From NCBI GenBank assembly GCA_040081465.1, contig JBEBGL010000009.1:1-64000 (forward strand): a stretch of DNA of 64,000 nucleotides. Direction: 5' to 3'. Below the pieces are notes generated by a model, which was given only the letters and a program-made list of their open reading frames with translations, did not search any database and was not told the origin of the DNA. Both the position numbers and the translations under genes were made by a program. Shown here piece by piece: positions 42,637 through 51,230 of the stretch. Numbering within the stretch: position 1 is the stretch's first letter; each line of letters begins with the position of its first letter. Origin of the DNA: UBA668 sp040081465. GTDB taxonomy: Bacteria; Actinomycetota; Acidimicrobiia; Acidimicrobiales; Ilumatobacteraceae.

Positions 42637-43209
42637 ATGCCGTCAGACAACCAGACACTCGACTCGCTGCAACGTCGCATGCGTGCCATGCACTCGCTAT
42701 ACCACCAGGCCGTCGGGTCGATGAACATCGATCATGTCAATCACTTCGAGCGCGAGGGGGTGTTGCCGATCGCGTTCTGCCTCTTTCACATCACGAACAT
42801 GATCGACGCTTCCTTCATGCTGATGACCGGAACGCCACCGATCTGGAATGACGAATGGCAAGCGCGGGTCGGTATGACAATCAACGATCACGGCAAACAC
42901 AAGACGGTCGAGGAGATGGTCTTCCAACGAATCGGCGACTACGACGCGTTCCAGGAATACATGCGCGCCGTGTTCGCACGCACCGAAGCGTGGCTCGATC
43001 AACTCGATCCTGCCGAACTCACCCGAGTCGTGATTCCACGCCCGTTCCCGCCGCAGATCGCCACTACCTACAGCGCTCGCGTTGCAGGGCCAGAAGGCAT
43101 CACGCTGCTCGATGCAACCGAGTGCTGGATCTATCAGCACGGCTTGCGCCACATGGGCGAGATCGAGTTGGCGCGTGGCCTTGTCGGCCTCGGCGGCATG
43201 ACCTCTTAG
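42637..43209 (+). CDS. DinB-family protein
   Basis: A 190-residue helical protein of the DinB-like superfamily, beginning 2 bases after the sulfatase stop. Histidines in NIDHVNHFE, in the FCLFHITNMID segment and in the final YQHGLRHMGEIELARGL helix could bind a metal. The function is unknown; the tight spacing ties it to the sulfatase. Confidence 0.75.
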   Translation: MPSDNQTLDSLQRRMRAMHSLYHQAVGSMNIDHVNHFEREGVLPIAFCLFHITNMIDASFMLMTGTPPIWNDEWQARVGMTINDHGKHKTVEEMVFQRIGDYDAFQEYMRAVFARTEAWLDQLDPAELTRVVIPRPFPPQIATTYSARVAGPEGITLLDATECWIYQHGLRHMGEIELARGLVGLGGMTS

Positions 43210-43215
43210 AGAGAG

Positions 43216-44436
43216 TTAGGCAACGACGCGTTCAAGCGGCAACTGCAGCCGCTTCCACACGTCGACCAGTGCATCGGCGAGCAGGCTGGTGAGAGCCGCG
43301 TCGTGATGCGGTGTTGGCGTTATGCGCAGACGCTCGGTTCCCTTGTGCACGGTTGGGTAGTTGATCGGCTGGATATAGATGCCGTAATCGGCGAGCAGTA
43401 GGTCGGTCGCTTCCTTGCACTTGTCGGGGTCGCCGACGAACACCGGCACGATGTGGGTTTCGTTGTGCATGACCGGAAGCCCTGCAGCACCCAGCACCTG
43501 CTTGACCCGACGCACGTTCGCCTGATGGCGCTCGCGTTCGGCGTCTGACACCTTCAGGTGTCGCACAGCCGCAGTCGCCGCGGCACAAATCGCCGGCGGC
43601 AACGCAGTGGTGAAGATGAAACCCGGCGCGTAGCCGCGTAGCGCATCGATCACGCTGGAATCCGCAGCGATGTATCCCCCGAGGCAACCGAACGCCTTGG
43701 CCAACGTTCCTTCCAGAACGTCGACGCGATTCATCGCACCCTGATGCGCCGCCATGCCAGCGCCCCGCGGGCCGTACAACCCGACCGCATGCACTTCGTC
43801 GGCATATGTCATCGCACCGTAGCGATCGGCGAGGTCGCAGATCTGGCCGACGGGAGCAACATCGCCGTCCATCGAATACAGCGTCTCGAAGACGATCAGC
43901 TTCGGAACATTCGGATCAGCTGCTGCCAACAATTGCTCGAGATGTTGCATTTCGTTGTGTCGGAAGATGTGCTTGGTGGCTCCCGATTGGCGCACGCCCT
44001 CAATCATCGAGTTGTGGTTCATCGCATCGCAGAACAGCACGCAGTTCGGCATCAGCTTCGCCAGCGTCGAAATGCCCGTTTCGTTCGACACATATCCGGA
44101 GGTAAAGACGAGCGCAGCGGCCTTCCCGTGAAGATCAGAAAGTTCCCGTTCGAGACCGACCATCGGGTGATGCGAGCCGGCGATGTTGCGGGTGCCGCCA
44201 GCGCCGGTGCCCATGCGGTTGGCGGTTTCGACCATGGCCGCAATCACATCGGGGTGCTGGCCCATGCCGAGGTAATCGTTTGAACACCAAACCACTACGT
44301 CGCGCGGACCGTCCGGCGAATGCCATGTGGCGTGTGGGAAACGCCCGGCTCGCCGCTCGAGATCGGCGAAAACTCGGTAACGGTGCTCGTCGTGCAGTCG
44401 ATCTACTGCGGCGGTGAAGAAGGCGTCGTAATCCAT
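43216..44436 (-). CDS. hemA: 5-aminolevulinate synthase (Shemin pathway)
   Basis: A 406-residue PLP enzyme that condenses glycine and succinyl-CoA to 5-aminolevulinate, the first step of haem synthesis. It follows the alphaproteobacterial sequence throughout: VVWCSNDYLGMGQHP, GTGAGGTRNIAGS, MNHNSMIEGVRQSG, YADEVHAVGLYGPRGAG, PLP lysine in EGTLAKAFGCLGGYIA, and IYIQPINYPTVHKGTERLRITPTP. The GTERLR ending separates it from 2-amino-3-ketobutyrate ligase. Most actinobacteria make this compound from glutamyl-tRNA, so transfer from Alphaproteobacteria is suspected. GAGGAA precedes the ATG. Confidence 0.95.
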   Translation of the reverse strand: MDYDAFFTAAVDRLHDEHRYRVFADLERRAGRFPHATWHSPDGPRDVVVWCSNDYLGMGQHPDVIAAMVETANRMGTGAGGTRNIAGSHHPMVGLERELSDLHGKAAALVFTSGYVSNETGISTLAKLMPNCVLFCDAMNHNSMIEGVRQSGATKHIFRHNEMQHLEQLLAAADPNVPKLIVFETLYSMDGDVAPVGQICDLADRYGAMTYADEVHAVGLYGPRGAGMAAHQGAMNRVDVLEGTLAKAFGCLGGYIAADSSVIDALRGYAPGFIFTTALPPAICAAATAAVRHLKVSDAERERHQANVRRVKQVLGAAGLPVMHNETHIVPVFVGDPDKCKEATDLLLADYGIYIQPINYPTVHKGTERLRITPTPHHDAALTSLLADALVDVWKRLQLPLERVVA

Positions 44437-44472
44437 CGAGTGGGGTTCCTCGCCGCGTCGGGCACAGCCAGA

Positions 44473-45666
44473 TCAGCGCAGCAGCGACGCTATCGCTCGG
44501 TTGAGCCTGCTGGCACCTTCGCGGAGCAGATCGACATCGAGCATGCTGAACGACAACCGAATGTGGCCAGCTGTGGGGGCGTCGACCATGAATGGGCGCC
44601 CATTCGACACAAGCACGCCTTCCTCGCGTGCCGCCGCCACGGCTTGATCCGACGAAATGCCTGCCGGAAGTGCGAGCCAAAGGAAGTAACCGCCGTCGGG
44701 AACCGAGAACTCGAACAGAGCCCGATCCAGAGCCCCCGCTAGTGCCGCACACCGCTGTGCGTATCGATGTTGGCCAGCGATCGCGAGCTTGTCGAAACGG
44801 CCGCTCACGATCAGTTCTCCCACAATCATCGCGGCGAAGTGATTTAGACCGCCGCCGGAATCCAGCAGTCCGCAATCGCCAATCTGGTCGACTAGTTGGC
44901 GACCGCCCGTGAGGAATCCGACTCGCAAGCCAGGCGCTACCGACTTCGAGAACGATCCGAGCCGCACGACCGCGTCGCGGTCGCGGCTCCACATAGATGG
45001 TGGAGCTGTGGGCGCAGTATCGCGATATACGTCGTCTTCGACGATGAGGATTGACGAGTCGCCCGCGACTGCCAGCAGTTCGTCGATCCGACGAACTGGC
45101 AAGCAGCGCCCCGTCGGGTTGGCGAATGTCGGCACGAGGTACAGGAACATTCGCGTTCCTGGTTTCACCGCGGCCGCTTTCTGCTGCAGATCGGCGGCCG
45201 ATGGTCCGTCTGCATCGCTCGTGAGGCCAACTACCTGCACGGCATGGTCCGCGAACATCCGAAGCGCTAAGAAATACGTCGGCTGCTCGACGAACACCAC
45301 GTCACCCGGGCGTGCAAGCAGAGTCAGCAACAAGTCGAGGCCGCCGGAACTGCCGCCGGTAACCACGACTTCGTCAGCGACGACTGCGGTGTCGGTGTGC
45401 GTGAGCAGGCTGGCGATGGCCGAGCGGGTGAACGCGGCTCCGCACGGCGCCCCATACGCCAGCGCTTGCCAACCGTGCGCCTCCAGCACTGACCGCGCGG
45501 CCTCGGCAATTGCTTCCGATGCGAGGGCCGACGGGTCGGGGTGGCCCCACGTCAGATCAATGACGCCGTCGGTGTGCTCGTACTGCACATCGGCGAGGTT
45601 GTCGGACACCAGGTCGATGGCTGCCAGGTTTGCTAATGGGTGAACACTTGGTTGCGAAGTTGTCAC
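44473..45666 (-). CDS. PLP-dependent aminotransferase (class I/II, MocR-type domain alone)
   Basis: A 397-residue fold-type-I aminotransferase. Features: IDLTWGHPDPSALAS at the N-terminus, VVVTGGSSGGLDLLLTLL, PTFANPTGRCLP (Asn contacting PLP), IVEDDVYRD, and LGSFSKSVAPGLRVGFL with the PLP lysine. It resembles the aminotransferase half of MocR regulators and 2-aminoadipate aminotransferases, but has no DNA-binding domain. The open frame reaches 45984, inside the next gene; I start at GTG 45666, where family similarity begins. Confidence 0.85.
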   Translation of the reverse strand: MTTSQPSVHPLANLAAIDLVSDNLADVQYEHTDGVIDLTWGHPDPSALASEAIAEAARSVLEAHGWQALAYGAPCGAAFTRSAIASLLTHTDTAVVADEVVVTGGSSGGLDLLLTLLARPGDVVFVEQPTYFLALRMFADHAVQVVGLTSDADGPSAADLQQKAAAVKPGTRMFLYLVPTFANPTGRCLPVRRIDELLAVAGDSSILIVEDDVYRDTAPTAPPSMWSRDRDAVVRLGSFSKSVAPGLRVGFLTGGRQLVDQIGDCGLLDSGGGLNHFAAMIVGELIVSGRFDKLAIAGQHRYAQRCAALAGALDRALFEFSVPDGGYFLWLALPAGISSDQAVAAAREEGVLVSNGRPFMVDAPTAGHIRLSFSMLDVDLLREGASRLNRAIASLLR

Positions 45667-45748
45667 GGTGTCGAATACTTCCAGGAATCGCGCTAATGTC
45701 CGCGCAGCGACCGCGTTTCTGTGGTCGACGACCAAGGGGGAGGCCTGA

Positions 45749-47431
45749 ATGGCCGAGCAAGCCAAGAAGATTTGGGTCCCGAAGAACTCCGTCAACCGAC
45801 GCCAGTTCATCGTGGGCTCAAGTGCCGCCGCAACCGCGCTCACACTCGCGGCCTGCAGCGACGACAAGAAGACAACGTCGAACACCGACGCTCCGGGAAC
45901 CACTACGGGCGGCGGCGGCGACACAACATTGCCACCGGTCAAGTCCGGCGGCATCCTGCGCGTAGGCACGCTCGGCGGCGCCAACGACCTGATGGACGGT
46001 CAGCAGATCATTTCCAAGGCCGACATCGTGCGTACGGTCACGGGTTGGGAGTCGTTGCTGAACTTCGACCCCGACTACAACGTGGTCAACACCTACGGTC
46101 TCGCCGAGGAAGTCGAAGCAGTGGCTGCCGACAACTACATCATCCATCTGCGTCAGGGTGTGTTGTTCCATGACGGCAAAGAGATGACAGCCGACGACTT
46201 GGTGTACTCGTTCCAGCGCCTGCTCGACCCAGACCTCGCGGTCTTCGGTGGTTCTGCGCTGCGTCCGATTCTCTCGTTCGATGGCGTGACCAAGCTCGAT
46301 GACTACACGGTCGAGGTGCAATTGCTGCAGCTCGTCTCGAACTTCACCGAGGGCCTCTGCGCCTACACAAGCTGCGTCGTGCCGGTTGGCTACAACCGCT
46401 TCGACGGCGACCCCAGCACCCAAATCGGCACTTCCGCTTACAAGTTGGAAGAGTTCGAAGTTGGCGTGCAGTCGATCCACTCACGCTTCGCCGATCACTG
46501 GCGTGGCGGAGCAAGCTTCGACGAAGTGCACATCATCGACTTCGCCGATGGCGACGCGATGATCAACGCACTCATCGCCGATCAGATCGACGTCGCTGGC
46601 GACATTCCGGCAACAGCAGTCGAGACACTCGAAAGCTCAGGCTTCGGCGTGCTCAACTCTGCTGGTGGCGGCTGGCTCACCATCTTCATGGCAGTCGACA
46701 TCGCACCGTTCGACGACGTTCGCGTCCGTCAGGCCATGCGCCTGATGGTCGACCGTCAGCAAATGGTCGATCAAGTGCTCGCCGGTTTTGGCAGCATCGC
46801 CAACGACCTGTACAGCCCGCTCGACAGTGCCTACATCGGCGACGAGCTGCCCCAGCGCGATCAGGACATTCCTGCCGCCATGGCGTTGCTCGAAGAAGCC
46901 GGATTGGCTGGCATGGAAGTCGACCTGCTTGCTCCGAACGACACCGCCGGCTTGCCGGAACTGATCCAGGCGTTCTCGACGATGGCGGCAGATGCTGGCA
47001 TCACCGTCAACGCTGTGGTCATGGACGGCTCGTACTGGGGCGACGAGTACCTGAAGCGCCCATTCGGCGTGGACTACTGGGGTACCCGTAACTTCCTCGC
47101 GCAGGTTGCCGCAAGCAGCTTGCCGACGGCGCCGTACCCGGACGATCACTGGCCGAACGGCACCCTCGACGGTCCGCAGGTGCGCCCCGAGTCGACCTTC
47201 TTGGCCGACTACAACGCAGCTGTTGCTGAAGTCGATCCGGTCGCTCGCAAGGTGATCACCGACAAGATGCAGACAGAGCTCTACGAAGAGGGCGGACTTA
47301 TCATCCCGTTCTTCTCGAACCAGCTCGACGGGTTCAACACCCGTGTCGTCGGTTTGGTCGAGAGGGCAAACACTCTCAACCTCGACCACTACGGTCGCGG
47401 TTGGCAGGATCTGTCCTTCGCAGCCGACTGA
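45749..47431 (+). CDS. ABC transporter substrate-binding lipoprotein (peptide/nickel type, family 5)
   Basis: A 560-residue solute-binding protein. The N-terminus has a twin-arginine signal (SVNRRQFIVGSSAAATAL) ending in the lipobox LAAC, followed by a Thr/Gly linker. The fold matches family 5: LRVGTLGGAND, YIIHLRQGVLFHDGKEMTADDLVYSFQRLLDP, and FDDVRVRQAMRLMVDRQQMVDQVL. Ligands of this family include oligopeptides, opines and sugars. GGGGGAGG is a strong ribosome site. It leads a transporter operon, with a stem-loop separating it from the permeases. Confidence 0.93.
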   Translation: MAEQAKKIWVPKNSVNRRQFIVGSSAAATALTLAACSDDKKTTSNTDAPGTTTGGGGDTTLPPVKSGGILRVGTLGGANDLMDGQQIISKADIVRTVTGWESLLNFDPDYNVVNTYGLAEEVEAVAADNYIIHLRQGVLFHDGKEMTADDLVYSFQRLLDPDLAVFGGSALRPILSFDGVTKLDDYTVEVQLLQLVSNFTEGLCAYTSCVVPVGYNRFDGDPSTQIGTSAYKLEEFEVGVQSIHSRFADHWRGGASFDEVHIIDFADGDAMINALIADQIDVAGDIPATAVETLESSGFGVLNSAGGGWLTIFMAVDIAPFDDVRVRQAMRLMVDRQQMVDQVLAGFGSIANDLYSPLDSAYIGDELPQRDQDIPAAMALLEEAGLAGMEVDLLAPNDTAGLPELIQAFSTMAADAGITVNAVVMDGSYWGDEYLKRPFGVDYWGTRNFLAQVAASSLPTAPYPDDHWPNGTLDGPQVRPESTFLADYNAAVAEVDPVARKVITDKMQTELYEEGGLIIPFFSNQLDGFNTRVVGLVERANTLNLDHYGRGWQDLSFAAD

Positions 47432-47449
47432 GCAATCCGAACACCGCTG

Positions 47450-47483
47450 CACGGCAGGCCATCCATCGGGATGGCCTGCCGTG
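47450..47483 (+). terminator. Perfect 15-bp stem-loop inside the ABC transporter operon
   Basis: CACGGCAGGCCATCC (47450-47464), loop ATCG, then the exact complement (47469-47483). There is no T-run after it, so read-through to the permeases is likely. Such hairpins after the binding-protein gene often protect its mRNA and reduce downstream expression, giving more binding protein than permease. Confidence 0.7.
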
Positions 47484-47530
47484 TCGCATTGGTAGATAGT
47501 TATTCGCCGATCACGCAGGGGGGGGTGTCG

Positions 47531-48499
47531 ATGTCGAATCGTTTGGGACTCGCGAAGTTCATAGGTCGGCGCCTGCTCTTCGGCGTTGTCACGTTGTTCC
47601 TTGTTTCCATCTTCATTTTCGTCGCGACGCAAGCGCTGCCGAGCGATGCCGCACAAACCGTTCTCGGGCGCAACGCGACACCCGCGAGCCTCGATCACTT
47701 GCGCAAGGAACTTGGGCTCGATCGGCCGCTGCTCAATCAATACTTCGGGTGGCTTTGGGGAATCGTGCGCGGCGACCCGGGCAACTCAACCGCCACCGGT
47801 GTCCCAATTCTGGAGTACATCGACGACCGAGTCGTCAACTCGCTGTTCCTCCTCACGTTGGCCTCTGCGGTCTCAATTCCGCTGTCGCTGTTCATCGGCG
47901 CAGTTCAAGCTCGCTACCGCGACGGCAAGTTCGACCAGGTGTCGTCATTCTCGATGCTCGGCCTCGCATCGATTCCCGAGTTCGTGATCGGCGTCATCCT
48001 CGTCATCGTCTTCTCCACGGTGCAGTGGAAACTGCTGCCAGCGGTGGCGCAGTTCGGCACCGACAAGCCGTGGCAACACATGGACCAAATGGTGTTGCCT
48101 ACCGTCACGTTGGTGCTCGGCGCTGTTCCATACATATCGCGCGTCACGCGCGCAGCGCTCATCGAGGTGCTCGACAGCGATTACGTCGAGATGGCCAGAC
48201 TGAAGGGTGCACCCGAACGCACAGTGTTGTGGCGCCACGCAATGCCCAACTCGCTCGGCCCCGTCTTCCAGGTCATCGCACTCAACATTGCGTACTTCGC
48301 CGCCGGCGTCATCGTCGTCGAGTTTCTGTTCAACTTCCCCGGTATCGGCGGCGCTTTGTCGGCTGCGGTCGGTAGCCGCAACATTCCGGTGATCCAGTTC
48401 CTCGTGATGATCCTGGCCACTGTGTATGTGGTGGTCAATCTGGTCGCCGACGTAGCGACCATCCTCGTCACTCCCCGCCTGCGAACGAGGGTGTCATGA
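47531..48499 (+). CDS. ABC transporter permease 1 (DppB/OppB type)
   Basis: A 322-residue permease with 6 hydrophobic segments. Family landmarks are FIGRRLLFGVVTLFLVSIFIFVATQALPSDAA at the N-terminus, LRKELGLDRPLLNQYFGWL, the coupling loop YVEMARLKGAPERTVLWRHAMPNSL, and VVEFLFNFPGIGGALSAAV. The start ATG follows a ribosome site inside a run of eight G residues (47518-47525). An in-frame GTG two codons earlier is possible. Confidence 0.92.
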   Translation: MSNRLGLAKFIGRRLLFGVVTLFLVSIFIFVATQALPSDAAQTVLGRNATPASLDHLRKELGLDRPLLNQYFGWLWGIVRGDPGNSTATGVPILEYIDDRVVNSLFLLTLASAVSIPLSLFIGAVQARYRDGKFDQVSSFSMLGLASIPEFVIGVILVIVFSTVQWKLLPAVAQFGTDKPWQHMDQMVLPTVTLVLGAVPYISRVTRAALIEVLDSDYVEMARLKGAPERTVLWRHAMPNSLGPVFQVIALNIAYFAAGVIVVEFLFNFPGIGGALSAAVGSRNIPVIQFLVMILATVYVVVNLVADVATILVTPRLRTRVS

Positions 48500-49422
48500 C
48501 AATCATCTCCGACGCCGAAGACAACCTCGACGGCGCACTGCCGTTGCCGCAGAAGCCGTTTCGGCCGCCTGGCGTCATGCGCGTCGCGCTGCGCATGTGG
48601 CGTACTCGATTCGGGTTGCTGCTCACCACCGCCTTGGTGTGCTTTGCCTTCTTCGGTCGCTACTTCGCCCCTTACGACGAAGATCAGTTCATCGGTGTCG
48701 CGATGCAGGCAGCCGATTCCGACCAACTGCGTGAACCGTCACTGTTTGGTTCCGGAAAACTCGGTTTCGATATATGGACGCGCTTCTTGTACGGCGGCAG
48801 GCCGATCTTGATCACGGCGTTCCTGGCGACACTGCTCGCGCTCATTCTCGGCACGATCATCGGCCTGATCGCCGCGTACAACCGCGGCAAGCTCGACGAT
48901 CTGCTGATGCGCGGGATGGACGTGATCCTCGCGTTCCCGCAAATCATCCTCGCCCTTGTCGTGATCGCAATGTTCGGTGCAACCAACGAGCTGATCATCC
49001 TCACAGTCGGACTCTCCACCACGCCACGCATCGCGCGCATCGTCCGCGGCTCGGCCGTTGCCGTTGTCGAGCGCGACTTCGTTGCCGCGTCGGAAGCATT
49101 GGGCGAACCTCGATGGCGAATACTTAAAGACGAGCTGCTTCCAAACATCACGGCTCCCTTGCTCGTGGAAGCAAACTTGCGGCTCACTTTCTCAATCGGC
49201 GTCATCGCCGGTATTGCGTTCCTCGGGTTCACTGCCGACCCGATCGCCGCCAACTGGGGCTTAATGATCAACGAGCATCGTGGAGGCTTGGTCGGCGATC
49301 AGCCGTGGGGGACGACTCTGCCGGTGATCGCGATCGCACTGCTCACCATCGGAACCGGTCTCATTGGCGACGGCTTGTCGCGCGCTGCGGGTGGCGTCGA
49401 CCGTCAGCGAGGTGACGCATGA
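48496..49422 (+). CDS. ABC transporter permease 2 (DppC/OppC type)
   Basis: A 308-residue permease. It has the DppC layout: an N-terminal membrane helix (FGLLLTTALVCFAFFGRYFAPYD), a periplasmic segment ending in LGFDIWTRFLYGGRPIL, then four to five more helices. The coupling loop is FVAASEALGEPRWRILKDELLPNITAPLL. It overlaps both neighbours by 4 bases (ATGA), so the permeases and ATPase are made together. Confidence 0.92.
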   Translation: MTIISDAEDNLDGALPLPQKPFRPPGVMRVALRMWRTRFGLLLTTALVCFAFFGRYFAPYDEDQFIGVAMQAADSDQLREPSLFGSGKLGFDIWTRFLYGGRPILITAFLATLLALILGTIIGLIAAYNRGKLDDLLMRGMDVILAFPQIILALVVIAMFGATNELIILTVGLSTTPRIARIVRGSAVAVVERDFVAASEALGEPRWRILKDELLPNITAPLLVEANLRLTFSIGVIAGIAFLGFTADPIAANWGLMINEHRGGLVGDQPWGTTLPVIAIALLTIGTGLIGDGLSRAAGGVDRQRGDA

Positions 49423-51230
49423 GTACCACGACGGTTCAAGCGGTGACCATCAAGGATCTACGCATCGACGTCGTGAGCAACGGAAACGACATCGTCGACG
49501 AGGTCAATCTCTCCATCGCCCCTGGCGAAATTTTAGGGTTGGTGGGCGAATCCGGATCAGGCAAGACCACGGTCGGGCTCAGCGTGCTGGGCCATGCTCG
49601 GCGAGGCGTGCGACTGGCCGGCGGGTCGGTGCACATCGGCGATTCTTCGATGCTCGAACTCGACGACAAGGCACTGCGCCAAGCTCGCGGGCACCTGGTC
49701 AGCTATGTGCCGCAAGATCCGTCCACAGCACTCAACCCTGCGCTTCGTATCGAGACACAGTTGATGGAGGTCATGGAGTTCCACGGTTTCGGCGACACCG
49801 ACGAAGCGCGTCGCGCTCGCGCAGTCGAGGTGATGGGCGAGGTGCTGCTGCCTGGCACGCGCGAGTTCATGCGTCGCTACCCCCACCAACTGTCCGGCGG
49901 CCAGCAGCAGCGCGTCGGATTGGCGATGGCGTTCGCGTGTCGCCCGTCGGTGATCGTGCTCGACGAACCGACAACCGGTCTCGACGTCAGCACGCAGTCT
50001 CATGTGCTCACGACTATTCGAGCCCTCACCACCGAGCACAAGGTGGCGGCGCTGTACGTCACGCACGACCTTGCCGTGGTCGCAAACCTTGCCGACCGCG
50101 TTGCCGTGATGTACGCCGGGCGCATTGTCGAGCAAGGGCCGACGCGCACCATCTTCGACGACCCGCAACACCCATACACGCGCTATCTCACAGCCGCGGC
50201 ACCCGATATCAGCGGCGACCACGTCATCGTCGGCCTACGCGGTCGCGCGCCGTCGCCGGGCAAACGGCCCGTCGGCTGCGCCTTCGCGCTGCGCTGCGAA
50301 CTCGCCATCGCCGAATGCCATGCCGCTTTTCCCGCGGTTACCGAGGTCGCGGCCGATCACAGCGTTCGCTGCTTCCGCCCCGGCGCGGTTCCCGACCGCA
50401 CGTTGGCCAAGGGCGTGCAATTCGGATCCTCGTCTACCGAAGGCATCGCCCTCGCGTTGCGCAATGTGTCCGCTTCGTACACGGGCCACCAAGTTGTTCA
50501 CGACGTCAACTTCGAAGTTCACCAGGGTGAATGCGTCGCATTGGTCGGCGAATCCGGCTCGGGCAAGACAACGTTGTCGCGGGCTATCGGCGGCCTGCAC
50601 CGCGAATGGACCGGCGAGATCATTCTCAACGGATCGCCGATGGAGCGGTCGTCTCGCGATCGCCCAACCGCTCAGCGACTCTCGATTCAATACGTGTTCC
50701 AGAATCCGTACAGCTCACTGCACCCCCGACGCAGTGTCGGCGACTCTGTCGCTCGTCCGTTGCGCGTAGCCGGGGTCGGCAAGCACGAGGCACAACGCAC
50801 CGTCGGCGAGATGCTCGAGAAGGTCTCGCTCAACGCCGGCTTCGCCTCCCTATATCCCGATCAGCTCAGCGGCGGCGAGCGCCAACGCGTTGCAATCGCA
50901 CGATCGCTAGTTAGTCGGCCATCGGTGCTGATCTGCGACGAAGTCACATCGGCGCTCGATGTGCTGGTTCAGGCGGCCGTCATCGAGTTGTTGTTGCAGT
51001 TGCAGCGAGATCTCGGGCTGGCGATGTTGTTCGTCACTCACAACCTGCCGCTAGTGCGCTCGCTCGCGCAGCGCGTGGCAGTCATGGCGGACGGCAAGAT
51101 CGTCGAGTTCGGTCCCACCGACCATGTGCTGGCAAAGCCAACCGAGGAATACACGAAGCGCCTGCTCGCCGACACACCGTCGATCACACAGGCACTCACC
51201 TCCGGGGCGCTCGCAACCAAGAAGCGCTGA
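49419..51230 (+). CDS. ABC transporter ATP-binding protein, fused DppD-DppF type
   Basis: A 603-residue protein with two full ABC ATPase domains in one chain. Domain 1 (residues about 8-260): Walker A VGESGSGKTT, signature LSGGQQQRVGLAMA, Walker B VIVLDEPTTGLD, and the oligopeptide-type C-terminal piece with three cysteines (GCAFALRCELAIAEC). Domain 2 (about 345-585): VGESGSGKTTLSRA, LSGGERQRVAIARS, VLICDEVTSALD. It powers the importer formed by the two permeases. The missing second cluster of cysteines after domain 2 is usual in fusions. Confidence 0.94.
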   Translation: MSTTTVQAVTIKDLRIDVVSNGNDIVDEVNLSIAPGEILGLVGESGSGKTTVGLSVLGHARRGVRLAGGSVHIGDSSMLELDDKALRQARGHLVSYVPQDPSTALNPALRIETQLMEVMEFHGFGDTDEARRARAVEVMGEVLLPGTREFMRRYPHQLSGGQQQRVGLAMAFACRPSVIVLDEPTTGLDVSTQSHVLTTIRALTTEHKVAALYVTHDLAVVANLADRVAVMYAGRIVEQGPTRTIFDDPQHPYTRYLTAAAPDISGDHVIVGLRGRAPSPGKRPVGCAFALRCELAIAECHAAFPAVTEVAADHSVRCFRPGAVPDRTLAKGVQFGSSSTEGIALALRNVSASYTGHQVVHDVNFEVHQGECVALVGESGSGKTTLSRAIGGLHREWTGEIILNGSPMERSSRDRPTAQRLSIQYVFQNPYSSLHPRRSVGDSVARPLRVAGVGKHEAQRTVGEMLEKVSLNAGFASLYPDQLSGGERQRVAIARSLVSRPSVLICDEVTSALDVLVQAAVIELLLQLQRDLGLAMLFVTHNLPLVRSLAQRVAVMADGKIVEFGPTDHVLAKPTEEYTKRLLADTPSITQALTSGALATKKR

